From Bordetella hinzii LMG 13501 (GTDB lineage Bacteria; Pseudomonadota; Gammaproteobacteria; Burkholderiales; Burkholderiaceae_B): 64,000 nucleotides of DNA. A program made the translations under genes and the position numbers. The notes under the pieces are model-generated. The model searched no databases. It was not told the DNA's origin and worked only from the letters and a program-made list of their open reading frames with translations. Shown piece after piece: positions 25,778 through 35,374 of this stretch (positions within the stretch are counted from its first letter, which is position 1; the number at the start of each line of letters is the position of its first letter). The stretch spans positions 62,001 to 126,000 of the forward strand of contig NZ_LRUJ01000004.1 of NCBI RefSeq assembly GCF_001548475.1, written 5' to 3'.

Positions 25778-27319
25778 ATGGCTTTTTCGCTTGCCTTACT
25801 CTCCGCCGGGCGGTCCGGCCTGCGCCTGGGCGCCTGCGCGCTCGCGCTGGGCCTGGCGTTCAATGCCCACGCGGCCAAGAAGGACGACACCCTGCGCATG
25901 GCGTATGACCAGGCGCCCGAGAGCGTGGACCCGTACTACAACAATGTGCGCATCGGCGTGATCATCGCGGCCAATGTCTGGGACACGCTGCTCTACCGCG
26001 ACCCCATGACCAACGAGTACAAGGGCCAGCTGGCCAAGAGCTGGAAGCAGGTCGACGACAAGACCATGGAGTTCGAGCTGCGCCAGGGCGTGAAATTCCA
26101 TAATGGCGAGGAGTTCGACGCCGACTCGGTCGTCTATACGCTGAACTTCGTGGCCGACCCCAAGAACAAGGCCGTCACGCAGCAGAACGTGGCCTGGATC
26201 GACAAGGTCGAGAAGATCGACAAATACCATGTGCGCCTGACTACCAAGGAACCCTTCCCCGGCGCCAAGGAATATCTGTCCACCACGGTTGCCATCCATC
26301 CGGCCAAGTACTACCAGGAAGTCGGCCCCAAGGGCATGAACGCCAAGCCGGTGGGCTCGGGCCCCTACAAGGTGGCGGACTACCAGCCCGGCAAGTCCAT
26401 CACGCTGGAGCGCAATACCGATTACTTCAAGGACTCGCCCAAGGCCCAGCCCAAGATAGGCAAGGTGGTCATCCGCTTCATCCCCGACCGCCAGACGCAG
26501 ATGGCTGAAGTCATCTCCGGCGGCGAAGACCTCATCATGAGCGTGCCCAAGGACCAGGCCGACCAGCTGCGCGCGGTGCCCACGCTGCAAGTGGTCAACG
26601 GCGAAACCATGCGCATCGTCTTCATGCAGATGAACATCCTGGAGAATTCGCCCGCGCCGCAGCTCAAGGACGAGCGCGTGCGCCGCGCCATCGTGCATGC
26701 CATCGACCGCCAGGCCATCCTCAAGAACATCGTGGGCGATGGCGGCGCCATCCTGAACGCCATCTGCACCCCGTCGCAGGTCGGCTGCACCCAGGACGTG
26801 CCCACCTACAAATACGACCCGGCCCAGGCCAAGAAACTGCTGGCCGAGGCGGGCTATCCCAATGGCTTTGACATCGACATCCTGGCCTATCGCGAGCGCA
26901 ACCAGACCGAGGCCATCATCAACTACCTGCAAGCCGTGGGAATACGCGCCAAGCTCAACTTCCTGCAATACGCCGCCATGCGCGACATGATACGCGCGGG
27001 CAAGGCCTCCATCACCCACCAGACCTGGGCCTCCAACCTGGTCAACGACGTCTCGGCCTCCACGCCGGTGTACTTCGGCTTCGGCAACGACGACATCACG
27101 CGCGACGCCAAGGTCAAGGCGCTGCTGGACAAGGGCGATCACACCATCGAGGCCGCGCCGCGCGCGGCGGCCTACAAGGAAGCCTTGTCCATCATCGCCG
27201 ACAAGGCCTATGCGGTGCCGCTGTGGACGCTGCCGGTCTATTACGTCGCCAACAAGGATCTGGCCTTCAAGCCTTATCCGGATGAGCTCACCCGCTTCTG
27301 GGACATGAGCTGGAAGTAG
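25778..27319 (+). CDS. Peptide/opine-type ABC transporter substrate-binding protein (DppA family)
   Basis: A 513-residue exported binding protein (SBP family 5). The signal peptide ends near LAFNAHAAKKDD; the mature N-terminus DTLRMAYDQAPESVDPYYNN and VKFHNGEEFDADSVVYTLNF are family hallmarks. The ATG at 25778 is chosen because GGGGAA precedes it by about 6 bases and the result is a normal signal peptide. Earlier in-frame ATGs (25763, 25706) are poorer. First gene of a five-gene import and peptidase operon. Confidence 0.9.
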   Translation: MAFSLALLSAGRSGLRLGACALALGLAFNAHAAKKDDTLRMAYDQAPESVDPYYNNVRIGVIIAANVWDTLLYRDPMTNEYKGQLAKSWKQVDDKTMEFELRQGVKFHNGEEFDADSVVYTLNFVADPKNKAVTQQNVAWIDKVEKIDKYHVRLTTKEPFPGAKEYLSTTVAIHPAKYYQEVGPKGMNAKPVGSGPYKVADYQPGKSITLERNTDYFKDSPKAQPKIGKVVIRFIPDRQTQMAEVISGGEDLIMSVPKDQADQLRAVPTLQVVNGETMRIVFMQMNILENSPAPQLKDERVRRAIVHAIDRQAILKNIVGDGGAILNAICTPSQVGCTQDVPTYKYDPAQAKKLLAEAGYPNGFDIDILAYRERNQTEAIINYLQAVGIRAKLNFLQYAAMRDMIRAGKASITHQTWASNLVNDVSASTPVYFGFGNDDITRDAKVKALLDKGDHTIEAAPRAAAYKEALSIIADKAYAVPLWTLPVYYVANKDLAFKPYPDELTRFWDMSWK

Positions 27320-27343
27320 GCGTCAAGGGCATAAGGGGAAAAC

Positions 27344-28261
27344 ATGTTGGGATTCGCGCTCAGACGCCTGGGGCTGGCTTTGCTGGTGGCCCTGACCGTA
27401 TCGGTGCTGGCGTTTCTGCTGCTGCATCTGTCGGGCGACCCGGCGCTGGCCCTGGCCGGCGAAGGGGCGCGCCAGGCCGACATCGACGCGGTGCGCCGCG
27501 CCTACGGACTGGACCGGCCCATGCTGGTGCAGTATGCCGACTGGCTCTGGCACATCCTGCAGGGCGATTTCGGCACTTCGGTGTACTTCAAGACCGAGGT
27601 CGGACCACTGATCTGGTCCAAGCTGAAGACCACGCTGCTGCTGGGCATGGGGTCGCTGGCGGTGGCCTTGCTGATCTCCATCCCGCTGGGCGTGCTGGCC
27701 GCCCTCTACAAGGGCAGCCTCGTCGACCGGCTATGCCTGGCCGTGGCGGTGCTGGGCCAGGCGCTGCCCAACTTCTTCTTCGCCCTTATCCTCATCATGC
27801 TGTTCTCGATCACGCTGCGCGTGCTGCCCGTCTCGGGCAGCGGCAGCTGGCAGCATTTCGTGATGCCTTCGATCGCCCTGGGCTATTACGTGGCGCCCGC
27901 CTTCATGCGGCTGATACGCGCCGGCATGATCGAGGTCCTGGGCGCCGACTACATCCGCACCGCGCGCGCCAAGGGGCTGCCCGCCGGCAAGGTGGTCTTC
28001 AAGCACGCGCTGCGCAATGCCATCGTGCCGGTGGTGGCCCTGGCCGCCGTGCAGCTGGGTTATCTGCTGGGCGGCTCGGTGGTGGTGGAGACCATCTTCG
28101 CGCTCGATGGTCTGGGCTACCTGGCCTACCAGAGCATCACCTTCAAGGATTTCCCGGTGATGCAGCTCATCGTGCTCCTGCTGTCGGTGCTCTATGTGCT
28201 GCTGACCCTGGCGGCCGACCTGGCCAACGCCTGGCTCGACCCGCGCATCCGCGTGACCTGA
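27344..28261 (+). CDS. Peptide ABC transporter permease, DppB type
   Basis: A 305-residue permease with six helices. It has the DppB opening MLGFALRRLGLALLVALTVS, the loop GDPALALAGEGARQADIDAVRRAYGLDRPM, and the EAA motif DYIRTARAKGLPAGKVVFKHALRNA that docks the ATPase. Starts 24 bases after the binding-protein stop and ends 9 bases before the DppC-type gene. Confidence 0.9.
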   Translation: MLGFALRRLGLALLVALTVSVLAFLLLHLSGDPALALAGEGARQADIDAVRRAYGLDRPMLVQYADWLWHILQGDFGTSVYFKTEVGPLIWSKLKTTLLLGMGSLAVALLISIPLGVLAALYKGSLVDRLCLAVAVLGQALPNFFFALILIMLFSITLRVLPVSGSGSWQHFVMPSIALGYYVAPAFMRLIRAGMIEVLGADYIRTARAKGLPAGKVVFKHALRNAIVPVVALAAVQLGYLLGGSVVVETIFALDGLGYLAYQSITFKDFPVMQLIVLLLSVLYVLLTLAADLANAWLDPRIRVT

Positions 28262-28270
28262 GGAAAACGC

Positions 28271-29167
28271 ATGCAGACACCCGCGATTCCCTCCCCTGCC
28301 GCCCCGCTGCCCAAGCGCAGCCAGGGCTGGCTGCGCCACCTGGGCCGCAACAAGGCGCTGTCGGTGGGCGGCGGCCTCTTGCTGCTCATCGTGCTCGTCG
28401 CCGTGTTCGCGCCCTGGCTGGCGCCCCACGATCCCTACTTCCAGGACCTGGCCTATCGCACCGCCCCGCCGGTCTGGTACGACAAAGGCACCTGGCTGCA
28501 TCCCCTGGGCACCGATCAGCTGGGCCGCGACTATCTCTCGCGCCTGATCTACGGCGCGCGCATCTCGCTGTTGATCGGCGCCAGCGTGGCCTTGATCTCC
28601 GGCCTCATCGGCACCGCCATGGGCATGGCCGCCGGCTACTTCGGCGGCAAGGTCGACATGGTGGTCTCCTTCCTGATCACCACGCGCCTGTCCCTGCCCG
28701 TCATCCTGGTGGCGCTGGCCACCGTCGCCCTGGTGGGCGGCTCGCTATGGGTGGTCATCCTCGTGCTGGGCCTGCTGAAATGGGACCGCTTCGCCGTGGT
28801 CATGCGCAGCGCCACCCAACAGGTGCGCTCGCTGGAATACGTCGCGGCCGCCCAGGCCGCCGGCGCCTCGACCTGGCGCATCATCCGCGGCGAAGTGCTG
28901 CCCAATGTCGTGCCCCACCTGATCGTGATCGCCACGCTGGAAGCCGCCAGCGCCATCCTGCTCGAAGCCGCCCTGTCCTTCCTGGGCCTGGGCGTGCAGC
29001 CGCCCCTGCCTTCGTGGGGGCTGATGATCTCCGAAGCCAAGGCCTATATGTTCTTCTCCTTCTGGCTCATCGCCATCCCGGGCAGCGCGCTGGCCGTGCT
29101 GATCTTCGCCATCAACCTGGCCGGCGACGGCCTGCATCAGTTGCTCACGCCGCAAGAAAGGAGCTGA
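28271..29167 (+). CDS. Peptide ABC transporter permease, DppC type
   Basis: A 298-residue permease. It has an N-terminal cytoplasmic segment before the first helix, the DppC motif HPLGTDQLGRDYLSRLIYGA, and the EAA loop YVAAAQAAGASTWRIIRGEVLPN. The end reads LSFLGLGVQPPLPSWGLMIS, as in the family. The ATPase start follows by one base. Confidence 0.9.
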   Translation: MQTPAIPSPAAPLPKRSQGWLRHLGRNKALSVGGGLLLLIVLVAVFAPWLAPHDPYFQDLAYRTAPPVWYDKGTWLHPLGTDQLGRDYLSRLIYGARISLLIGASVALISGLIGTAMGMAAGYFGGKVDMVVSFLITTRLSLPVILVALATVALVGGSLWVVILVLGLLKWDRFAVVMRSATQQVRSLEYVAAAQAAGASTWRIIRGEVLPNVVPHLIVIATLEAASAILLEAALSFLGLGVQPPLPSWGLMISEAKAYMFFSFWLIAIPGSALAVLIFAINLAGDGLHQLLTPQERS

Positions 29168-29168
29168 C

Positions 29169-30152
29169 ATGGCCGACTACGCCCTCGACGTGCAAGGCCT
29201 GTGCGTGGACATCGACACTCCGGCCGGCGCCCTGCACGCCGTGCGCGACGTGTCCTTCCGGGTCAGGCCGGGCGAGACCCTGTGCCTGGTGGGCGAATCG
29301 GGTTGCGGCAAGTCCATGACCTCGCTGGCCATCATGGGCCTGCTGCCGCGCGCGGCCCGGCGCAGCGTGCGGCGGCTGGCGCTCATGGATGAGGACATCG
29401 GCCAGGCCGGCCGGCGGCGCGTGAATGCCCTGCGCGGCGCGCGCATGGCCATGGTCTTCCAGGAACCCATGACGGCGCTCAACCCGGCCTACACCATAGG
29501 CTCGCAACTGACCGAGCACTATCTGTATCACCGCCGGGCCAGCGCGGCCCAGGCCCGCGAGCGCGCCGCCGAGCTGCTGCACAAGGTGGGCATCGCCTCG
29601 GCCGGCGAGCGGCTGGCCCAATATCCCCACCAGCTCTCCGGCGGCCTGCGCCAGCGCGTCATGATCGCCATGGCGCTGATGTGCGGCCCCGAAGTGCTGA
29701 TCGCCGATGAACCCAGCACCGCGCTGGATGTCACCATCCAGGCGCAGATCCTGCGGCTGCTGGCCGACCTGCAGGCCGAATTGGGCATCGCCATGGTGCT
29801 GATCACCCATGACCTCGGCGTGGTGGCGCGCATTGCCCATGAGGTCGCCGTGATGTATGCCGGCCAGATCGTCGAGCAAGGCCGCGCGGCCGATCTGTTC
29901 GCCGCGCCACGCCACCCCTACACCCGGGGCTTGTTGAGCTGTATCCCCGTGCCCGGCCGCAGCGTGCCGGGCTCGCAGCTGGGCACCATCCCGGGCGTGG
30001 TGCCGGCCCTGGTGGGTGAGTTGGCCGGCTGCGCCTTCGCCGACCGTTGCCGCCATGCCGGCGCGGCCTGCCGCGGCGCCATCCCCGTCCACGCCAATCC
30101 CGCAGGCCAGTCCTGGCGCTGCGTCCATACCGACTTCGAGGTGGCCGCATGA
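29169..30152 (+). CDS. Peptide ABC transporter ATPase, DppD type
   Basis: A 327-residue ATPase with Walker A GESGCGKS, signature [15 protein letters not shown], Walker [15 protein letters not shown] and the oligopeptide-type C-terminal extension. That extension carries the Cys residues [16 protein letters not shown], a likely [4Fe-4S]-type cysteine motif seen in DppD/DppF proteins. Its stop overlaps the next ATPase start in ATGA. Confidence 0.9.
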   Translation: MADYALDVQGLCVDIDTPAGALHAVRDVSFRVRPGETLCLVGESGCGKSMTSLAIMGLLPRAARRSVRRLALMDEDIGQAGRRRVNALRGARMAMVFQEPMTALNPAYTIGSQLTEHYLYHRRASAAQARERAAELLHKVGIASAGERLAQYPHQLSGGLRQRVMIAMALMCGPEVLIADEPSTALDVTIQAQILRLLADLQAELGIAMVLITHDLGVVARIAHEVAVMYAGQIVEQGRAADLFAAPRHPYTRGLLSCIPVPGRSVPGSQLGTIPGVVPALVGELAGCAFADRCRHAGAACRGAIPVHANPAGQSWRCVHTDFEVAA

Positions 30153-31111
30153 CCCTGCCCCTGCTCCGCGCCAGCCAGGTGAGCCGGCGCTTTGACATCA
30201 GCGCTGGCATGTTCCGCGCGCGCCGCACCCTGCACGCCGTCAACGGCGTGGATCTCCAGGTCGAACGCGGCTCGGTGCTGGGCATCGTGGGCGAATCGGG
30301 CTGCGGCAAGTCCACCCTGGCCCGCCTGCTGCTGGGGCTGACCCCGCCCAGCGGCGGCAGCATCGAACTGGACGGCCAGGACATCCGCGGCCTGGACCGC
30401 CGCGCCATGGCGCGGCGCGTGCAGCCGGTTTTCCAGGATCCCTATTCCTCGCTCAACCCGCGCCGCAGCATCGCCTCCATCGTCTCGCTGCCGCTGGAGG
30501 TGCACGGCATCGACAATCCGCGCCAGCACAAGGCCATCGAAATGCTGGAGCGCGTCGGCCTGCCGCCGCGCCTGGCGCAGAATACGCCGGGCCAGCTGTC
30601 GGGCGGACAACGCCAGCGCGTGGCCATCGCGCGCGCCTTGGTCATGAAGCCGGATCTGGTCATCTGCGACGAGCCGACCTCGGCCCTGGACGTCTCCGTC
30701 CAGGCGCAGATCATGAACCTGCTGATGGCCCTGCGGCGCGATTTCAACCTCACCTATGTCTTCATCAGCCATAACCTGGCCGTGGTCGAACATATCGCCA
30801 CCCACGTGGCGGTGATGTATCTCGGCCGGGTGGTCGAGTCCGCGCCTACGGCCGAACTCTATGCCCGTCCGCGCCACCCTTATACCCAGGCGCTGCTGGC
30901 CTCGGTGCTCACGCCCGAGCCCGGCCTGGGCATCCCCGACATGGGCCTGGGCCTGTCCTTTCCCGACCCGCTCAACCCGCCGGCCGGCTGTCCCTTCCAT
31001 CCCCGCTGCCAGCACGCCACGCCCTCGTGCGCGCGCAGCCGTCCCGAACTGCGCGCCCACGAGGGCGCGCGCGTCGCCTGCCATCTTTATTCCGGAGCCC
31101 AGAACTCATGA
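30149..31111 (+). CDS. Peptide ABC transporter ATPase, DppF type
   Basis: A 320-residue second ATPase. Walker [18 protein letters not shown]-loop VQPVFQDPYSSLNPR, signature LSGGQRQRVAIARAL, Walker B LVICDEPTSALDVS, and C-terminal GCPFHPRCQHATPSCA with the same cysteine pattern as DppD. The start is the ATG at 30149 overlapping the previous stop. It overlaps the M20 peptidase start as well, coupling uptake to hydrolysis. Confidence 0.9.
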   Translation: MTLPLLRASQVSRRFDISAGMFRARRTLHAVNGVDLQVERGSVLGIVGESGCGKSTLARLLLGLTPPSGGSIELDGQDIRGLDRRAMARRVQPVFQDPYSSLNPRRSIASIVSLPLEVHGIDNPRQHKAIEMLERVGLPPRLAQNTPGQLSGGQRQRVAIARALVMKPDLVICDEPTSALDVSVQAQIMNLLMALRRDFNLTYVFISHNLAVVEHIATHVAVMYLGRVVESAPTAELYARPRHPYTQALLASVLTPEPGLGIPDMGLGLSFPDPLNPPAGCPFHPRCQHATPSCARSRPELRAHEGARVACHLYSGAQNS

Positions 31112-32487
31112 GTCGCGAACAGGCTTTGCAACACGCCGCACAGTGTTTTGATTCCGGCGAATTCCAGCAGCTCCTGGCCCGCCGCATCGCCATCCCCACC
31201 GAAAGCCAGAACCCCGAACGCGCCGGCGAGCTGGCGCGCTATCTGGACGACGAGATGACGCCGGCCTTCCAGGCCATGGGCTTCGAATGCCGGCAGCTCA
31301 CCCATCCCAAGGCGCGCGCGCCCTTTCTCTTTGCCCAGCGCATCGAGGACCCGGCCCGGCCCACCGTGCTGGGCTATGGCCACGGCGATGTGATACGCGG
31401 CCTGGAGCCGGAATGGCACGCGGGCCTGTCGCCCTGGACGCTCACCCCGCGCGACGGCCGCTGGTACGGCCGCGGCATCGCCGATAACAAGGGCCAGCAC
31501 AGCGTCAATATGGAAGCCATGCGCAGCGTGCTGGCCACGCGCGGCAAGCTCGGCTTCAACGCCAAATACCTCATCGAAATGGGCGAAGAGACCGGCTCGC
31601 CCGGCCTGCGCGAACTCTGCGAGGCCCATCGCGAGCGCCTGGCCGCCGACCTGCTGATCGCCTCGGACGGCCCGCGGCTGGCGCCGGCGCGGCCCACCGT
31701 CTTCCTCGGCGCGCGCGGCAGCCTGAATTTCGACCTGAGCATCGAGGCGCGCGCCGGCGGCCATCATTCCGGCAACTGGGGCGGCCTGATTTCCAACCCC
31801 GGCATCCAGCTGGCCCACGCCATCGCCAGCCTGGTCTCGCCCACCGGCCAGATCCGCATCCCCGAATGGGTGCCGGCCAGCCTGCCGGACTCGGTGCGCC
31901 GCGCCCTGGCCGATTGCGAGGTCGACGGCGGCGCCGACGGCCCGCAGATCGAACCCGAGTGGGGAGAGCCCGGCCTGAGCCCGGCCGAACGGGTCTTCGG
32001 CTGGTGCTCCTTCGAGGTGCTGGCCTACAAGACCGGCAACCCCGAGACGCCCGTCAACGCCATCCCGCCGCGCGCCTGGGCGCGCTGCCAGCTGCGCTTC
32101 GTGGTCGGCGTGGACGCCGATGAACTCCTGCCCGCGCTGCGGCGCCACCTGGACCGCCAGGGCTTCCCGATGGTGCAGATCGCCACCACGCGCGAGACCA
32201 TGTTCAAGGCCACGCGCATCGATCCGGACGACGACTGGGTGCGCTTCGCGGTGGACTCGCTGGCGCGCACCAGCGGCAAGAAGACCGCCGTGCTGCCCAA
32301 CCTGGGCGGCTCCCTGCCCAACGACATCTTCACCGACGTGCTGGGCCTGAAAACCATCTGGGTGCCGCACTCCTACCCCGGCTGCTCGCAGCATGCGCCC
32401 AACGAACACCTGCCGCCCGAATTGCTGCGCGAAGGCCTGCTGGGCATGACGGGCCTGTACTGGGACCTGGGCGCGGCCGCTAACTGA
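31108..32487 (+). CDS. M20-family metallopeptidase
   Basis: A 459-residue dizinc amidohydrolase or carboxypeptidase. All expected ligands are visible: H92 in GYGHGDV, D126 in GIADNKG, E160 (catalytic base) and E161 in EMGEETGS, D187 in SDGP, and H434 in HAPNEHLPP. The lid domain begins around GARGSLNFDLSIEARAGGHH. It is translationally coupled to the DppF-type ATPase, so it likely hydrolyses the imported peptide or N-acyl amino acid. It converges on the oxidase gene with an 8-base overlap of coding ends. Confidence 0.9.
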   Translation: MSREQALQHAAQCFDSGEFQQLLARRIAIPTESQNPERAGELARYLDDEMTPAFQAMGFECRQLTHPKARAPFLFAQRIEDPARPTVLGYGHGDVIRGLEPEWHAGLSPWTLTPRDGRWYGRGIADNKGQHSVNMEAMRSVLATRGKLGFNAKYLIEMGEETGSPGLRELCEAHRERLAADLLIASDGPRLAPARPTVFLGARGSLNFDLSIEARAGGHHSGNWGGLISNPGIQLAHAIASLVSPTGQIRIPEWVPASLPDSVRRALADCEVDGGADGPQIEPEWGEPGLSPAERVFGWCSFEVLAYKTGNPETPVNAIPPRAWARCQLRFVVGVDADELLPALRRHLDRQGFPMVQIATTRETMFKATRIDPDDDWVRFAVDSLARTSGKKTAVLPNLGGSLPNDIFTDVLGLKTIWVPHSYPGCSQHAPNEHLPPELLREGLLGMTGLYWDLGAAAN

Positions 32488-33601
32488 AGCGGCCGATATG
32501 GAAGGGCTCGATCGGCACGCCGCTGTGGCCGCGGTCGATCAGTTCGGCCATGGTGTACCCCACGCCCGGTCCCAGCTGGAAGCCATGTCCGCAGAAGCCG
32601 AAGGCATAGAACAGGCCCGGCACCTTGGCGCTGGGCCCCATGATGGGCACATCGTCCGGCATGTAGCCTTCTATCCCGCTCCAGACCCGGATGATGCTCA
32701 ACCGCCTGAGCGCCGGAATGATGCGTTCGAGCTGCACGAACTGCTTGAGCGGGCTATCGGGCAGCACATAGGCGCGGCGCGCATCGGGATAGGCCGGGCC
32801 GCGCGCGCAGCCTCCCATGACGATGTTGCCGCGCTTGACCTGGCGAAAATAGAACACCTCCTCGATGGAACTCGAGGTCGCTCCCACCACCGGCTCCAGG
32901 CAATACGGCACGGGCTCGGTCACCGCCATCTGGGGCCCATGCACCGCGATGGGCACGGGCTCGCCGAATTGCGCCGACAATTGATTGCCCCATGCGCCTG
33001 CGGTAATCAGCAGCGCCGGCGCGCGGTACTGCCGGCCGTCCACGCTGGTGGCAAGAAAGCCGCCGCCCGAGCGTTCCACTTGCGCCACCTCGATGTTCTC
33101 GACCACCTCGGCGCCGGCCCGCGCGGCGGCGCGCGCGAAAGCGGGCGCCGCCAGGCGGGGGTTGGCATGGCCGTCACGCGCCGAGTACGATACCGCGACC
33201 ACCTCGGGGCCCAGATACGGAAAGCGCGACCGCATCGCCTCGCCGCGCAGCATCTCCAGTTCCAGATCGTAGGCCCGCGCATCGCGCGCATAGGTCTCCA
33301 GCCGGTCGGCCTCTTCCTGGCCGTAGCAGACTCGGATATGCCCCGACGGCAGGAACTCCACGTCATGGCCGATCAACTCGGGCAGGCGGCCCCAGATCTC
33401 GCGCGAGCGGTTGGCCAAGGGCAGTTGCCCGAGGAAACGTCCCTGGCGGCGCACATTGCCGAAGTTCGTGCCGCTGGCCTGCTGGCCCACCAGGCCGCGC
33501 TCCAGCAAGGTCACTGACTTGCCGCGCTGGCGCAAGAAAAAGGCCGCCGATGCGCCCATGAGGCCACCGCCGACGATAAGGACTTCGGATTCGTTCTTCA
33601 T
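32480..33601 (-). CDS. FAD-dependent amino-acid oxidase subunit (DadA/HcnC/opine-oxidase-B type)
   Basis: A 373-residue flavoprotein of the DAO family. The FAD dinucleotide motif is VLIVGGGLMGASAAFFLRQR with the ribose Glu in LLERG. The C-terminal FAD motif is RVWSGIEGYMPDDVPIMGP and FCGHGFQLGPGVG. With the next two genes it forms an HcnABC/OoxAB/NoxAB-like oxidase, which oxidises an amine or secondary amino acid (D-amino acid, opine or proline) into the electron-transfer chain. The start overlaps the FAD/NAD subunit stop in ATGA. Confidence 0.85.
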   Translation of the reverse strand: MKNESEVLIVGGGLMGASAAFFLRQRGKSVTLLERGLVGQQASGTNFGNVRRQGRFLGQLPLANRSREIWGRLPELIGHDVEFLPSGHIRVCYGQEEADRLETYARDARAYDLELEMLRGEAMRSRFPYLGPEVVAVSYSARDGHANPRLAAPAFARAAARAGAEVVENIEVAQVERSGGGFLATSVDGRQYRAPALLITAGAWGNQLSAQFGEPVPIAVHGPQMAVTEPVPYCLEPVVGATSSSIEEVFYFRQVKRGNIVMGGCARGPAYPDARRAYVLPDSPLKQFVQLERIIPALRRLSIIRVWSGIEGYMPDDVPIMGPSAKVPGLFYAFGFCGHGFQLGPGVGYTMAELIDRGHSGVPIEPFHIGRFS

Positions 33602-34962
33602 GGTTGGGCCTGGCGGGTCGTGGCGGGCAGGGGTTTGACGGGCGCCTGGGTACGCAGGCGCCCGACATCGCGGATATCGACCGCCGCGGCGGCGGCGACG
33701 ATTTCGGCGCCGGCGTGGCCGCAATAGCGGCCCTGGCAACGGCCCATACCCACCCGGCTGAAGGCTTTGGCGCGATTGGCTTCGCGCGCGCCTTCCTCGC
33801 TGACCACGCGGCGCAGCTCGCCGGCGCTGATGCCCTCACAGCGGCAGACCACGGCCCGATCGGGCAGCGAAGCCGCCGACGCATGCGGCCAGGGGAAGGC
33901 CCGCGCGATACCCTGACGAAAGCGCTCCATGCGCGCCAGCACGCGCAGCAAGGCCCGTGCGCGCCCCTCGTCGATCTCGCGCCCCAGGTCCTTGAGCACA
34001 GCCAGCGCGGCCAGCTCGCCCGAGGCCTCGGCGCCGTCGGCGCCCTGCAAGCGGACGCCATCGCCGGCCAGATAGACGCCCGCCACCGACGCGCGTCCCC
34101 AGGGGTCGATCCGCGGCAGCCACTGGCGGCTGGCCTCGTCGAAACGGAAGGGGCAGCGCAACAGGTCGGCCAGCTGGGTTTCGGCGCGCAGGTGATAGCC
34201 CATGGCCACCGCGTCGCAGCGCAGTTCGCGCGTAGCGCCCGATGCCTCACGCAAGAGCAGGCCGTTCACGCCTCCCGCATCCTCGCCCAGCACCTCGAGC
34301 ACCTGGGCGCCCTGGTAGACCGGCACGCCGCGCAAAGCGCCCATCAACGCCAGGCCTTTCTTCAGCACATCGGGCCGCGCCAACATGCCGGGCAGGCCGC
34401 GCCAGAGATCGGCGCGGCGCGAGGTGTCGACCACGGCCGCCACTTGGGCGCCCGCCTTGCGGTATTGCGCGGCCACCAGGTAGAGCAAAGGCCCCGTGCC
34501 CATGAAGACCACCTTTTCGCCGATGGCGCAGGCCTGGGACTTGAGCGCGATCTGCGCGCCGCCCAGGCTGTAGCAGCCGGCGCGATGCCAACCCGTCACC
34601 GGCATCAGGCGATCGGTCGCCCCGGAGCAGATCACAGCGGCATCGAAGGCCAGATCCCGGCTATGTCCAGCGTGCAGCAGATGCAGCCGTCCCGGGCTGG
34701 CGTTCCACACCAGCGTCTCGGATTCGTACTGAATCGCGCCGCGCAAGGCATCGAAGGTCTGGTGCAGGGCCTGGGCCCGCGAGGCCTCGGTGCCATAAAG
34801 GGCGGCGTAACCCCGCTTGAAGCCCTCGGGTTGGCGCCGATAGATCTGCCCGCCGTCGCGCAGGCCTTCGTCGATCACCACCGGGCGCAGCCCCGCCCGC
34901 ACCAGCGCCTGGGCGCAACGCACGCCGGCCGGACCGGCGCCCACCACGGCCACGGTCTTCAT
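33598..34962 (-). CDS. FAD/NAD(P)-binding oxidase subunit with BFD-like [2Fe-2S] tail (HcnB/opine-oxidase-A type)
   Basis: A 454-residue subunit. The N-terminal FAD motif is VAVVGAGPAGVRCAQAL. A second dinucleotide motif lies in EKVVFMGTGPLLYLVAAQY. The C-terminal domain has VCRCEG about 35 residues before GRCQGRYCG, the C-x-C...C-x4-C pattern of bacterioferritin-associated-ferredoxin-like clusters. It works with the small [2Fe-2S] protein and the DadA-type subunit. It overlaps both neighbours by 4 bases. Confidence 0.85.
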   Translation of the reverse strand: MKTVAVVGAGPAGVRCAQALVRAGLRPVVIDEGLRDGGQIYRRQPEGFKRGYAALYGTEASRAQALHQTFDALRGAIQYESETLVWNASPGRLHLLHAGHSRDLAFDAAVICSGATDRLMPVTGWHRAGCYSLGGAQIALKSQACAIGEKVVFMGTGPLLYLVAAQYRKAGAQVAAVVDTSRRADLWRGLPGMLARPDVLKKGLALMGALRGVPVYQGAQVLEVLGEDAGGVNGLLLREASGATRELRCDAVAMGYHLRAETQLADLLRCPFRFDEASRQWLPRIDPWGRASVAGVYLAGDGVRLQGADGAEASGELAALAVLKDLGREIDEGRARALLRVLARMERFRQGIARAFPWPHASAASLPDRAVVCRCEGISAGELRRVVSEEGAREANRAKAFSRVGMGRCQGRYCGHAGAEIVAAAAAVDIRDVGRLRTQAPVKPLPATTRQAQP

Positions 34963-35252
34963 AGCAGCGCCGGCATGGCGGTGTAGACCGCCAGCCCCTC
35001 GGTCACGGGCGTGCTGCAGGCGCGCACGCGCTCGCCCTGCGCCGTCCAGACGCTGCAATCCTGACAAGCGCCCATGAGACAGAAGCCCGCGCGGTCTTCG
35101 CCACCGAATTCGGCGCGGCGCAGCATTGCGCCCTGGGTCAGCAGGGCCACCAGCAAGGTGTCGCCAGTCAGGGCCTGGGCCGGCCGGCCATCGACGGAAA
35201 AGTTCACTGGGGCTCGGTCGGTCTCGGCCAGCCGGCGGAATCTCGCAATCAT
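34959..35252 (-). CDS. Small [2Fe-2S] ferredoxin-like oxidase subunit (HcnA type)
   Basis: A 97-residue plant-type [2Fe-2S] protein. The cluster ligands are C58, C63, C66 and C79 (C-x4-C-x2-C-x12-C, in GFCLMGACQDC and RACST). Residues 15-40 form the beta-grasp N-terminus (VNFSVDGRPAQALTGDTLL). It is the first gene of the oxidase operon. The start at 35252 has GAGG 8 bases upstream. The divergent HyuA gene starts 187 bases away with operator-like elements between. Confidence 0.85.
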   Translation of the reverse strand: MIARFRRLAETDRAPVNFSVDGRPAQALTGDTLLVALLTQGAMLRRAEFGGEDRAGFCLMGACQDCSVWTAQGERVRACSTPVTEGLAVYTAMPALL

Positions 35253-35304
35253 GAATCGGACCTCGGCATGAGGAGACGGGGTTTCAGACCCGCCAAAGAA
35301 TTTT

Positions 35305-35314
35305 CAATATATTG
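35305..35314. promoter_or_regulatory. CAATATATTG element A between the oxidase and hyuA operons
   Basis: A perfect 10-bp palindrome in the context TTTTCAATATATTGGTTGTA. A near-identical 20-mer recurs at about 44680 before the polyamine-type binding protein. It is the best-conserved copy of a four-site element in this region. Confidence 0.6.
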
Positions 35315-35374
35315 GTTGTATCACGGCCAAATTTCATCTAGGGAACACCCTAATACGGGGAAATTGGGATTTCG

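Noticed and set aside
32480-35252. Three-gene oxidase as hydrogen cyanide synthase (hcnABC)
   Set aside because: The same family includes opine, octopine, nopaline and D-amino-acid oxidases. The surrounding amine, peptide and hydantoin genes fit those better, and nothing specific to cyanide production was seen.
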